Part shown: positions 10,203 through 18,511 of the stretch, one piece after another
How positions within the stretch are numbered: position 1 is the first letter of the stretch
Layout of the letters: the number at the start of each line of letters is the position of its first letter
Source: Ardenticatenaceae bacterium
GTDB taxonomy: Bacteria > Chloroflexota > Anaerolineae > Promineifilales > Promineifilaceae
NCBI GenBank assembly: GCA_020634215.1
Contig: JACKCD010000016.1
Coordinates: forward strand, 39,898-103,897
DNA length: 64,000 nucleotides
Reading direction: 5' to 3'
The notes under the pieces: generated by a model
What the model was told of the DNA's origin: nothing
Database searches by the model: none
Seen by the model: only the letters and a program-made list of their open reading frames with translations
Made by a program: the position numbers and the translations under genes

Positions 10203-11306
10203 TCAAAAAATCAACATCGCGTCCCCAAACGAATAGAAGCGGTATTGTTCCTGAACGGCCGTTTCATACACCCCCAACATCTTCTCCCGCCCCATAAACG
10301 CCCCCACCAGCATCAGCAAACTTGACTGCGGCAGATGGAAATTGGTAATCATTCCGTCCACTGCCCGGAATTTGTACCCCGGATAAATAAACAAATCCGT
10401 TGGCCCGGCAAACGCCGCCACCGGTTTCCACGGGCAAAAATTGCTTGTTTCGCCGCTGGCATCGCTTTGGCTCATGTGGCGCAGGCTGCCGCTGATCCCA
10501 GCGGAGCGCAAAGCGGCGGTTTCCAGCGTGCGAACGGCCGTTGTCCCAATGGCAATCAGCCGCCCCCCCGCCAACTTTGCCTCGTTAATCCGCTTGGCCG
10601 TTTCTGGCGACACCGTGGCCCATTCGCTGTGAATGGGATGGTCGGCTACGTGTTGCGTCTCCACCGGCTTGAAGGTGTCTAGCCCCACATGGAGCGTGAC
10701 CGTTTCAAACAGCACCCCCTTTTCGCGCAGCGCCAGCAGCAGGTCGCCGGTGAAATGCAGCCCGGCGGTGGGGGCAGCGGCGGAGCCGGTGGGGCGGCTG
10801 TAGACGGTTTGGTATCGCTCACTGTCGGCCAACGGCTGCTGGATGTAGGGAGGCAGCGGCACGTGACCGAGGCTGTCGAGGTTGTCATCAAGCGGGTGGT
10901 TGAATTCAATTTCACGCAGGGGGCCGGGAAAAACGGCCGTTATAGTCCCCACCCACTCGCTCACCTTCCCCGCCGCATCGTAGAGGGTGATGGTTGTGCC
11001 TTCGCGCATCTTTTTGCCGCCGACCAGGGCGTGCCAACGGCCGTTTATCTGCTTCTCTAGCAGCAAAATTTCTGCCTTGCCTCCCGTGGCCTTTTGCCCA
11101 AACAGCCGCGCCGCCATCACCCGGCTGTTGTTGCCCACCAACATGTCGCCCGGTCGCAAATAGTCGCCCAGATCGGCAAAGGTGCGGTGAACAACCTGGT
11201 CGTTTTGTCTATCCACCACCAGCAGCCGCGACGCATCACGCGGAGAGGCGGGCGTTTGGGCAATTAGCTCTGGTGGCAAGGTGTAGTTGAAGAGTTCTGT
11301 TTTCAT
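10203..11306 (-). CDS. queA: tRNA preQ1(34) S-adenosylmethionine ribosyltransferase-isomerase
   Basis: 367 residues. QueA transfers and isomerises the ribosyl part of SAM onto preQ1 at the wobble base of tRNAs with GUN anticodons, making epoxyqueuosine in the cytosol. The N-terminus (FNYTLPPELIAQTPASPRD), the middle HVGLDTFKPV and the C-terminal TNFHLPQSSLLMLVGAFMG are family hallmarks. The length is slightly over the usual 340-350 residues, with extra residues near SDASGETSNFCPW. Four AACGGCCGTT copies lie within it, three read as TAV and one as NGR. It converges with the Calx-beta gene. The encoded tRNA-Asn(GTT) nearby is one of the tRNAs that queuosine modifies. Confidence 0.97.
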   Translation of the reverse strand: MKTELFNYTLPPELIAQTPASPRDASRLLVVDRQNDQVVHRTFADLGDYLRPGDMLVGNNSRVMAARLFGQKATGGKAEILLLEKQINGRWHALVGGKKMREGTTITLYDAAGKVSEWVGTITAVFPGPLREIEFNHPLDDNLDSLGHVPLPPYIQQPLADSERYQTVYSRPTGSAAAPTAGLHFTGDLLLALREKGVLFETVTLHVGLDTFKPVETQHVADHPIHSEWATVSPETAKRINEAKLAGGRLIAIGTTAVRTLETAALRSAGISGSLRHMSQSDASGETSNFCPWKPVAAFAGPTDLFIYPGYKFRAVDGMITNFHLPQSSLLMLVGAFMGREKMLGVYETAVQEQYRFYSFGDAMLIF

Positions 11307-11456
11307 ACTGCTGTAGACATGAAGAAAAAGATTTTGAGTTTGTGTTATGCAACTTCTCCTAACGTTTCACAATATTGACTCGTTAATGATAGCATTTCAG
11401 TAGGCGTTGAGGCGAAACAATTTCTGATTATCCATGCTAACAGGGCTTGCCACTTG

Positions 11457-14201
11457 CTACCTGCCTGCTGCAATAATCGCCAACTCAACGGGCAAATAAA
11501 CCACATCCTGCCCATCCGTCGTCGTCAGCCGTTGGCCGGAAACCGGGTCATATAACCCCACCTCCACCACGGCCCGCCCCAGATAATCCGGCTCGCGGAA
11601 TACCATATCATGGCGGTCTACCAGAAACTCCCCTGTTATCCAGCCTGTTGTTGGGCGACGGCCGTTTAAGGGCGGGGCATCGTGCTGTCCAATCAGCCGC
11701 CCGTCGTCCGCCAGCAGGTGGGCAAAAACGGTATAGTCTGCCGTAACGCCCGTTGCCAGCGACTCCCAATAAAGCGTCAGTGGCACTGCTTCACCTGTGG
11801 TAAACGTGGTGGCCGCCAAATCATACCCCACCAGCCGCGCCACATTGCCAAACGCCACGTCTAGCGGCTGGGTTGGCTGTGGCGGCGTAAACACATGGTC
11901 ATTGGCATTGATGGGGAGCTGACCGAGCAAAACGGCCGTTTTTCCCTCCCACAGCAGCACCACCTCCACCGCTTCGCTGGCCGTCGGCGGCACCGTCAGC
12001 CGCTGCTGCACCACCACCATCTCACCGGCTCGCCACCGCGCCAGCGGGTAGCCTTCCGGCAGTGCCGGTACTTTCGCCACCACCGCCCCATCTTGCCGCA
12101 GTGCCAACCGCAGTCCACCCACTGCCGGAGCCGCCACCGCGCTCTCCCAGCGCAGCCCCAGCAGCAGCGATTGCCCCGGCTGAACGGCCGTTTTTGGCAC
12201 CACCACCCCCGTTAAAGCCAGCCCATTAGCCTGCCACACAGGTTCCGCCTGCCCGGCCACCGCCGCCACCGTTCCATAGGGATTGGCCTCACCCGGCACG
12301 GCGGCCGGCTGCACCGCCACGCTGCCTAGCACAAGCTGCTGCCCCTGAGGCGCAGCTTGCTCGTCCAGCACATTTAGGGGGCGTACCGCCCCTTCCTCGG
12401 TAGCATACAGGCCAAGCTGCACTTGGTACGTCTGCGGCGGCGTGCCCGGTGCAATGGGCAGCAGGTGGTAGGTGGTGACAACTTGCCCCACCCGCCACTG
12501 CTCGCTGGGGCGACCAGCCGCATCCAGCAGCAGTTGGTCGGTGCTGCCCACCACCACGCCCGCCTCATCTTGCAGCCGCAGAGCCACACTAAGCCGTCGG
12601 GCGGTGGCCTGGCGCAGCCGCCATTGTAAAGCCAAGGTCACGGCATGGTCGGCGGTGGGTTCCAGCCATCGCTGCTGGAGTTCGAGGGAGGGAAAACGGC
12701 CGTTTATCCCCCCCATTTCCGGCGGCACCACCCCCCGATCTAGCCGATAGCCGCGCACAACCACTTTGTGAAATGCCTGCTCTGTTTGCAGCGTCCCCGC
12801 GCTTTCCAGCAAAAACGGCACCGCCTGCTGCCAATCCAGCGTCCCCAGCGCATAATCCAGCACATAGATCATCTGCCCCGGTCGCGTCCAGCCCGCCCAG
12901 CTTGTCCAGGGCACCGTCCCGCTGTCCAGCCCCGGCATCACAATTTGCGCCACCCCGTCATACTCAAACGGCAGCGACCAATCGGTGTCAGGCACCACAA
13001 TCAAATCCCCCGGCTGCGCCACCGTCTCCAAATACGCCGCCGCCCCGCGCACATCATCCTTGGCGATGGCGGGGTCGAAGAAGTAGCGCCCTGTGCCCCA
13101 TAGGGAGAGGCCGGTGAGCAGCAGGAGCAGGGGGAGGGTGAGGGCGTAGGGTGTGGGGCGTGGGGTGTGGGGAGAAGAGTTTCCCTCTCCCCAGACGGCT
13201 TGCGTCAGCAGCGGCCAGAGGGCGATGGCGTAGATGATGACATAGCGGGGATGGGAAAAGGAGCGCACGCTCCACGGGACAAAGGCGGAGAGCAGGGGCA
13301 AGAGCCAGGCAAGCAGCAAAGCCAGGGTGAATTGGCGCGTGGTGGGCTGCCACAATCGCCACAGCAGCAGTGCCGCCAGCAGCAGTGCCGCCAGCAGCAG
13401 ACTCCACCATATTAATTCGCGGCCAAAGGCAGCCGGCCGACCCGTGAGCATAAAACCCCATACTTGCCCCAGCAAAGCGGGGATGGGAATGGGGTCGGTA
13501 GTGTGGGTGCCCATTTGGAGATAGGCGCGAACGGCCGTTAAATTCCACGCCACCGCCCCATACCACGGCAGCGCCGCCAGCCCCGCCGCCACGCTCACCC
13601 CCAGCCAGCGGCGCAGGGCTTGGTGGTTCGGCCACAAACGCCACAGCAGCCATAGATTGACATAGACGACCCCAAAGGCTGCCACGTAATGAAGATGCAG
13701 TGCCACCCATTCCAGCAGCCCCAAGGCAATCCAGAGTCGCCAGCGACGCGGTGGGCGGCTGGCAAGCTGCTGCGCCACGCCTAGCAATCCTAAATAAACG
13801 GCAGGGAGCAGGGCATAGACGCGAATTTCCTGGGCGTAGATGATGCCAAGCGGGGAAATAGTGAGGAACAAAACGGCCGTCCATACCCGTCGGTCGGATC
13901 GCCCAAACCAGCGATTGGCGACAGCGTAGAGGGTGGCAACTTGCAGCAGGCTGGCGAGGGTGGAGAAATAACGGCCGTTAAACACCCCCACGCCCACTAG
14001 CTGGCTCCACCCTTTCAGCAGCAGAAAATACAGCGGCGGGTGAATATTGTTTAGCCGGTCAGCCAGTAGTTCGGGAATGGAAATGGTTGCCATATGCAGG
14101 CTAATCCCCTCATCCCACCACAGACTTTGCTGCGGCAACTGGGCAAGACGCACAGCAAAGGCCAACAGCAATAGTCCAACAATATAACGGCGCACAGACA
14201 T
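11457..14201 (-). CDS. ArnT/PMT-like membrane glycosyltransferase (GT-C fold)
   Basis: 914 residues. The N-terminal half is a polytopic membrane domain (about ten hydrophobic segments to residue 420) with the acidic catalytic-loop motif WWDEG at residues 28-32 and the NNIHPPLYF motif of polyprenyl-phosphate-sugar glycosyltransferases (GT39/ArnT-like). The C-terminal half (from about 430) is soluble and beta-rich, presumably outside the membrane, containing repeated modules such as LTLYWESL and WRAGEMVVV. It likely transfers a sugar from a lipid carrier to a surface protein or lipid. Substrate cannot be told. Odd: at about residue 345 a hydrophilic stretch SSPHTPRPTPYA is encoded by a GGGTGTGGGG-type DNA repeat resembling intergenic repeats. 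ATG at 14201 follows GGGAAG. Confidence 0.85.
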   Translation of the reverse strand: MSVRRYIVGLLLLAFAVRLAQLPQQSLWWDEGISLHMATISIPELLADRLNNIHPPLYFLLLKGWSQLVGVGVFNGRYFSTLASLLQVATLYAVANRWFGRSDRRVWTAVLFLTISPLGIIYAQEIRVYALLPAVYLGLLGVAQQLASRPPRRWRLWIALGLLEWVALHLHYVAAFGVVYVNLWLLWRLWPNHQALRRWLGVSVAAGLAALPWYGAVAWNLTAVRAYLQMGTHTTDPIPIPALLGQVWGFMLTGRPAAFGRELIWWSLLLAALLLAALLLWRLWQPTTRQFTLALLLAWLLPLLSAFVPWSVRSFSHPRYVIIYAIALWPLLTQAVWGEGNSSPHTPRPTPYALTLPLLLLLTGLSLWGTGRYFFDPAIAKDDVRGAAAYLETVAQPGDLIVVPDTDWSLPFEYDGVAQIVMPGLDSGTVPWTSWAGWTRPGQMIYVLDYALGTLDWQQAVPFLLESAGTLQTEQAFHKVVVRGYRLDRGVVPPEMGGINGRFPSLELQQRWLEPTADHAVTLALQWRLRQATARRLSVALRLQDEAGVVVGSTDQLLLDAAGRPSEQWRVGQVVTTYHLLPIAPGTPPQTYQVQLGLYATEEGAVRPLNVLDEQAAPQGQQLVLGSVAVQPAAVPGEANPYGTVAAVAGQAEPVWQANGLALTGVVVPKTAVQPGQSLLLGLRWESAVAAPAVGGLRLALRQDGAVVAKVPALPEGYPLARWRAGEMVVVQQRLTVPPTASEAVEVVLLWEGKTAVLLGQLPINANDHVFTPPQPTQPLDVAFGNVARLVGYDLAATTFTTGEAVPLTLYWESLATGVTADYTVFAHLLADDGRLIGQHDAPPLNGRRPTTGWITGEFLVDRHDMVFREPDYLGRAVVEVGLYDPVSGQRLTTTDGQDVVYLPVELAIIAAGR

Positions 14202-14221
14202 CTTCCCGGTGTTCCAAATAA

Positions 14222-14250
14222 AAAACGGTAGGCGACTGGCCTACCGTTTT
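14222..14250 (-). terminator. Rho-independent terminator of tRNA-Asn
   Basis: Perfect 11-base stem AAAACGGTAGG / CCTACCGTTTT with a 7-base loop. Read on the minus strand it lies just after the tRNA and is followed by a run of T, the classic intrinsic terminator arrangement. Confidence 0.8.
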
Positions 14251-14257
14251 GCTTGTG

Positions 14258-14329
14258 CTCCTCAGGTTGGACTCGAACCAACAACCCTGCGGTTAACAGC
14301 CGCATGCTCTGCCATTGAGCTACTGAGGA
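14258..14329 (-). tRNA. tRNA-Asn(GTT)
   Basis: Cloverleaf visible on the minus strand: acceptor arms TCCTCAG / CTGAGGA, D-stem GCTC / GAGC, anticodon stem TGCGG / CCGCA around loop CTGTTAA with anticodon GTT, and T-arm GTTGG TTCGAGT CCAAC. The discriminator is G and no CCA is encoded. A strong terminator follows directly. Confidence 0.95.
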
Positions 14330-14397
14330 TTGACAACGGGCTGAATTATATCAAATCAAAAAGGGGTGTCAAGACAGTTTTTGTGAAAAAACAGGGG

Positions 14398-16644
14398 CTA
14401 GGTAACGGCAAATTGCTGTGATCGCATCCAGTTGCAAATACGGTCAAACTCTCTTTCCACCTGTATCATCACCAGTTCCGCGCCGCTCAGTTCACCACGT
14501 TCACCCATCAACTCTAGTTCATAGCACAGATCGGCAAATGACATGGCGGAAATGCTGGAGCCACTGCCGCGCAAACGGTGTGCCAAATGATGAACGGCCG
14601 TTGCGTCATGCCCATGAACCGCTTGCTGCAGCCGTCGCATCGAAGAAGGCGTTTCTTCCACAAACATCAGCAGCAATTCACCGAGCAAATCAACCGTATC
14701 CTCCCCCATCACCTCTTCAAAACCACGTACATCAATTGGTTCACCCGTGCGCGGCACATGGCTCATCGCTACATTGGTTAACAAGGGCTGCGAATCCGCT
14801 AAAGCGGACACTAATTCTTCGATTTTGAACGGCTTGCTGATATAGGCATCCATGCCAGCTTCCAAATAGGCGCGTCGCTGCCGCGCCATCGCGTTGGCTG
14901 TCAGGGCCACAATACGCGGCTGACGTTCGGCCGGAAACTCGCTGCGAATGATTTGGGTTGCTTCCACACCATCCATTTCCGGCATTTGCACATCCATCAG
15001 CACCACGTCATACGGCTGGTTACGCAAGGCATCAATGGCTTCACGGCCGTTTAGCACCACATCGGCCCGATAGCCAACTCGGCGCAGCATCTGCTTGGCT
15101 ACCTTTTGGTTGATCAGGTTATCTTCGGCCAGCAAAATACGCAGCGGGTGCATTCGCCCCATTTGTGCATCAATCACAATGGGCTGGTCGCTGGGCATGG
15201 CGGCCGGCTTGTCCACCACCAGTACACGCACCGTAAAATGGAAGGTGGAGCCACGACCCACTTCGCTATCAACCCAAATGCTCCCGCCCATCAGCTCAAT
15301 GAGCCGCTTGCAAATCGTCAATCCTAAACCAGTGCCCCCATATTTGCGCGTGGTCGAGGCATCTGCCTGGGAAAATGGCTGAAACAGGCGGTTCAAACGC
15401 TCTGCTGGAATGCCCAGCCCTGTATCTTCAACCAGAAAATGAAGCTCAGCCATGCTGTCAATGAGGGAACGCAGTTCAACCCGCACGGCGACATGGCCTT
15501 TATGGGTAAATTTAATGGCGTTGTTGATCAGGTTGATCATCACCTGGAGCAAACGAGTTGGATCAGCTTCAATAAATGCTGGCACGCCCTCGCTTATTTG
15601 ATAGGTAAGCTGCAGCCGTTTTTCTCGCGCTTCTTGGCCGAGCAGGCTGGTGGCATCTTGCAGCACTTGCAAGATCGAAACCACCTGTTTTTCAAACTCA
15701 ATCTTCCCTGCTTCAATCTTGGAGAAATCAAGAATGTCGTTGATGATGACCAAAAGCGCATTGCCGCTGCGCCGCACCGTGTCCACAAAATCCATTTGGT
15801 GGGGTGTCAGCTCTGTATCCAGCAGCAGCCCGGTGAGGCCAATGACAGCGTTGAGGGGTGTACGAATTTCATGGCTCATATTTGCCAAGAAATCGGCCTG
15901 GGATTGCGCTGCTTTTTCGGCGGCATCCTTAGCAAGTTGCAGCTCGCGTGTGCGGTCACGCACGCGCTGTTCCAGCAGGTCACGCTCTGTTTTCAGCGAG
16001 GCATATAGCTCTGCATTGCGTAGCGCTTGGGCAGCAAGTGAGGCAAATCGTTCGGCTAGTAAGACATGCCGCTTGCTAAAAAAGCCGGAGGTGGAATGGG
16101 TATAAATGAGAATGGCTTTTTTGGCACCAATACGAAGAGGAACGTACAGGGCAGAAACGGCTAAGGAGCGAACGGCTTCTGGCTGGTTTTGCCACTCTGG
16201 CAGGTCTATGGTTCGGGTGACGGCCAGGGCTTCGCCCTGCATAATTTGTTGGAAGTAGGGATGGGAATACCAAACGGCCGTTGCAAACTGCGGGTGTGTT
16301 GACGCGACAACATCCAGCATATTGTCTCGTGCCGACATCAGGGCAAAGGCATGTTCAAATCCCAGCACCGGTTTTAACACCGTCACAACGCCAGCCCAAA
16401 TCTGCTCCACATTGAGCGCCTCGGTCATGACCCGCAACCCTTCAAGCAAGCGCTCATTTTCCTCAAGCGCGGCATCGGCATCTTGCTTGGCCCGCACCAG
16501 TTCCTGATACAGTTCACTGGCAATTTGACTGGCACGCGCTTCGGTTTGCCGATAAAGCTGCTGTGTTAGGTGCAGTTCTTGTTCTTGTTTCTGTAGTTGC
16601 CTACGTAGAACCTCAATGTCAGAGGTGGCGGCCGGTCGTTCCAT
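14398..16644 (-). CDS. Hybrid histidine kinase (GAF-HisKA-HATPase-REC-Hpt)
   Basis: 748 residues from the ATG at 16644, 5 bases after the stop of the upstream regulator; a TTG 33 bases earlier is less likely. Order: coiled coil (10-70), GAF (75-235), HisKA with SHEIRTPLN phospho-acceptor His near 258, ATPase with N-box NLINNAIKFT and DTGLGIP / GGTGLGL glycine boxes, REC domain with VLMDVQMP Asp near 546, and a C-terminal Hpt domain with AHRLRGSG His near 687. All four phosphorelay residues appear present. No membrane segment is seen, so sensing is cytosolic, through GAF. It forms an operon with the single-domain regulator upstream. The final target is unknown because no DNA-binding output is encoded here. 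Confidence 0.93.
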   Translation of the reverse strand: MERPAATSDIEVLRRQLQKQEQELHLTQQLYRQTEARASQIASELYQELVRAKQDADAALEENERLLEGLRVMTEALNVEQIWAGVVTVLKPVLGFEHAFALMSARDNMLDVVASTHPQFATAVWYSHPYFQQIMQGEALAVTRTIDLPEWQNQPEAVRSLAVSALYVPLRIGAKKAILIYTHSTSGFFSKRHVLLAERFASLAAQALRNAELYASLKTERDLLEQRVRDRTRELQLAKDAAEKAAQSQADFLANMSHEIRTPLNAVIGLTGLLLDTELTPHQMDFVDTVRRSGNALLVIINDILDFSKIEAGKIEFEKQVVSILQVLQDATSLLGQEAREKRLQLTYQISEGVPAFIEADPTRLLQVMINLINNAIKFTHKGHVAVRVELRSLIDSMAELHFLVEDTGLGIPAERLNRLFQPFSQADASTTRKYGGTGLGLTICKRLIELMGGSIWVDSEVGRGSTFHFTVRVLVVDKPAAMPSDQPIVIDAQMGRMHPLRILLAEDNLINQKVAKQMLRRVGYRADVVLNGREAIDALRNQPYDVVLMDVQMPEMDGVEATQIIRSEFPAERQPRIVALTANAMARQRRAYLEAGMDAYISKPFKIEELVSALADSQPLLTNVAMSHVPRTGEPIDVRGFEEVMGEDTVDLLGELLLMFVEETPSSMRRLQQAVHGHDATAVHHLAHRLRGSGSSISAMSFADLCYELELMGERGELSGAELVMIQVEREFDRICNWMRSQQFAVT

Positions 16645-16648
16645 ACTT

Positions 16649-17035
16649 CTATTCGTTTGGAGCAGAAGACACACCAAGAATGTCGTTTACATTGTCAACT
16701 AACACCTTCGGAGAAATTGGTTTGGTTAAATACCGATTGGCACCTGCGTCAATTCCCCGTTGGATAGCGTGTTTCTCTGTTTTGGCGGTGATAATAACAA
16801 TAGGTAGCTCAGCTGTTTCTTCCTGGCTGCGGAGCGTAATACAAACATCATAGCCGTTCATATGCGGCATCATGATGTCGAGTAGCAGTAGATCGGGCTT
16901 TATTTCCTTGATCCGAGCTAGTGCCTCCAAGCCATCAGCGGCTTCGTAGACTATATAGCCAGCTCGTTCCAAAATATGGCGAGCCAATCTTCTGATGATT
17001 TTATCGTCTTCGGCGACTAATACTGAGTAGTTCAC
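16649..17035 (-). CDS. Single-domain response regulator (CheY/Spo0F-like)
   Basis: 128 residues, one receiver domain and nothing else. Acidic pocket EDD at 9-11, phospho-acceptor Asp53 in LLDIMMP, Thr83 in IITAKT and Lys105 in LTKPIS are all in place. It passes phosphate within a relay rather than binding DNA. The stop is followed after 4 bases by the hybrid kinase start, so the two are co-transcribed and it is the likely partner of that kinase. Confidence 0.93.
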   Translation of the reverse strand: MNYSVLVAEDDKIIRRLARHILERAGYIVYEAADGLEALARIKEIKPDLLLLDIMMPHMNGYDVCITLRSQEETAELPIVIITAKTEKHAIQRGIDAGANRYLTKPISPKVLVDNVNDILGVSSAPNE

Positions 17036-17581
17036 ACTTTCTCTCTTTTGTGTGTTATCCTGACTGACATTTGCCGTAATGTTTTAGGAAATAACAAGTC
17101 TCGTTTACAATTATAATCATGAAACCTTACAAATTATGTTTCTAAGGTTTATGTATTGCATTCACTGATATATCGCATTGGCTGATCGTTTTCAATGGGA
17201 AGGTCATGTCGTTATTGTTTTTCCATAGGCAATCCTTTAGCAAAGCGTTGGCTGTTGACCGGGGTTGCTGTTAAACAGCGGCGCGGGCTGCCTACGCCTG
17301 AATGCCTCAGAGGGCATGGTTGAGGCAATTGTTGTGCTGAAGCCTGATCCCGGATGTAGGAAAACGGCCGTTCTTAGTGTAGACAAATGGGTCATTCGCG
17401 TCAATGTCATCATGCTAACCGGCGGTACTGCTTTTGGGCTGGCAACCGCTCATGGTATGTAATACGCAATACAGGCGAAAAGGGGATTGGGCACTTCACC
17501 CCAATTCGTCACCATTCTATTGTAACAGCAGCCGTCATTTGTGACCGCTTTTTTTACTAAAAACAAACGCGCAATTTTAAG
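17036..17581. other. Intergenic region between divergent genes
   Basis: About 545 bases between the response regulator (minus) and the hydrolase (plus), so both promoters should lie here. The first 200 bases are AT-rich. One AACGGCCGTT copy lies at 17363. A 65-codon open frame at 17265-17462 has no ribosome site and no recognisable content. I see no RNA gene. Confidence 0.5.
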
Positions 17582-18400
17582 ATGACTTACGCTCTTTTAC
17601 CCCGGTTTGTGGTTGATGCGCTGGGGATTCAAACCAGTTATTATGAGGTGGGGCAGGGGAACGGCCGGCCGACCCTGCTGCTGCATGGCATGTCCACTTC
17701 GGCCGATAGCTACCGGGAACTGCTGCACGAGCTAGGCACCCGGCATTGGCTGGTGGCACCCGATTTGCCGGGCTTTGGTTACAGCGACCACACAACGCCC
17801 TATACCATTCCCCATTTGGTAGAGTGGTTGGCAGCGTTTTGCGACGTGCGTGGGTTTGATCGGGTCAACGTGGTGGGGCACTCGTTTGGCGGGCTGCTGG
17901 CGACTAGCTTTGTATTGGCATACCCGGAAAACAACGACCGCCTGCTCCTCAGTGCCCCGGCCATTCTCAACCTCGACTACCCGGAGTTTTTACTAAAGGC
18001 GGGTATTTCGCTGGGGCTGGTGGATTTGGGAACGGCCGTTACCCAATCCCCGCTCTGGGTCAACCGCCAAATCAAAGTGCCGTTCCACGACCCCGCCAGC
18101 ATAGACAACAGTATTTGGGAGCGTCGTCTGCGCGATTATGGCAACGCCCGCGCCACCGCCGATGTCATCAAAGCGGTGGCCGCCCACGACGTTTGGCAGG
18201 CTCTGGCGCGGCTGCACCATCCTCTGTGCATTGTTTGGGGTGAAAACGACCCCATTTTGCCCATTTCTGGCGTGGATGCCCTGGCCGAACTATTTCCTGA
18301 GGCGCAAATCCACCGCTTTGCCAACTGCGGCCACGAACCGATGCTGGAACAGCAAGCGGCTTTCCACGCCGTTGCCCATCAATTTTTGAGTAAAAAGTAA
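17582..18400 (+). CDS. Alpha/beta hydrolase
   Basis: 272 residues. Catalytic triad readable as Ser101 in GHSFGG, Asp223 in GENDPILP and His251 in CGHEPM, with oxyanion motif LLHGMSTS at 33-40. No signal peptide, so cytosolic. The lid region around 130-190 is diverse and does not reveal the substrate; the family includes esterases, haloperoxidase-like and C-C bond hydrolases. It stands alone, followed by an intergenic stretch with two AACGGCCGTT palindromes. One further copy encodes GTAV at residue 150. Confidence 0.88.
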   Translation: MTYALLPRFVVDALGIQTSYYEVGQGNGRPTLLLHGMSTSADSYRELLHELGTRHWLVAPDLPGFGYSDHTTPYTIPHLVEWLAAFCDVRGFDRVNVVGHSFGGLLATSFVLAYPENNDRLLLSAPAILNLDYPEFLLKAGISLGLVDLGTAVTQSPLWVNRQIKVPFHDPASIDNSIWERRLRDYGNARATADVIKAVAAHDVWQALARLHHPLCIVWGENDPILPISGVDALAELFPEAQIHRFANCGHEPMLEQQAAFHAVAHQFLSKK

Positions 18401-18439
18401 AGGGGCTGGTTGGGTTTGGAGGGATGGCTGGATAAGGAA

Positions 18440-18486
18440 AACGGCCGTTTTTTCCCACCCAAAAGATGATGGGGGAAACGGCCGTT
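18440..18486. repeat. Closely paired AACGGCCGTT palindromes
   Basis: Two copies 37 bases apart between the converging hydrolase and PD40/RTX genes, with A-runs before and T-runs after each. Either copy can form a short hairpin followed by TTTTTT, so the pair may serve as a two-way terminator. Confidence 0.55.
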
Positions 18487-18511
18487 TTTTCAATCCGATA
18501 TTCGTAATCAG

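Noticed and set aside
16645..16677. Upstream TTG start for the hybrid kinase
   Set aside because: It overlaps the response regulator by 29 bases and lacks a ribosome site; ATG 16644, placed right after the upstream stop, is simpler.
17265..17462. 65-codon open frame between the phosphorelay and the hydrolase
   Set aside because: No ribosome site, no recognisable content, and the surrounding sequence looks like a divergent promoter region.
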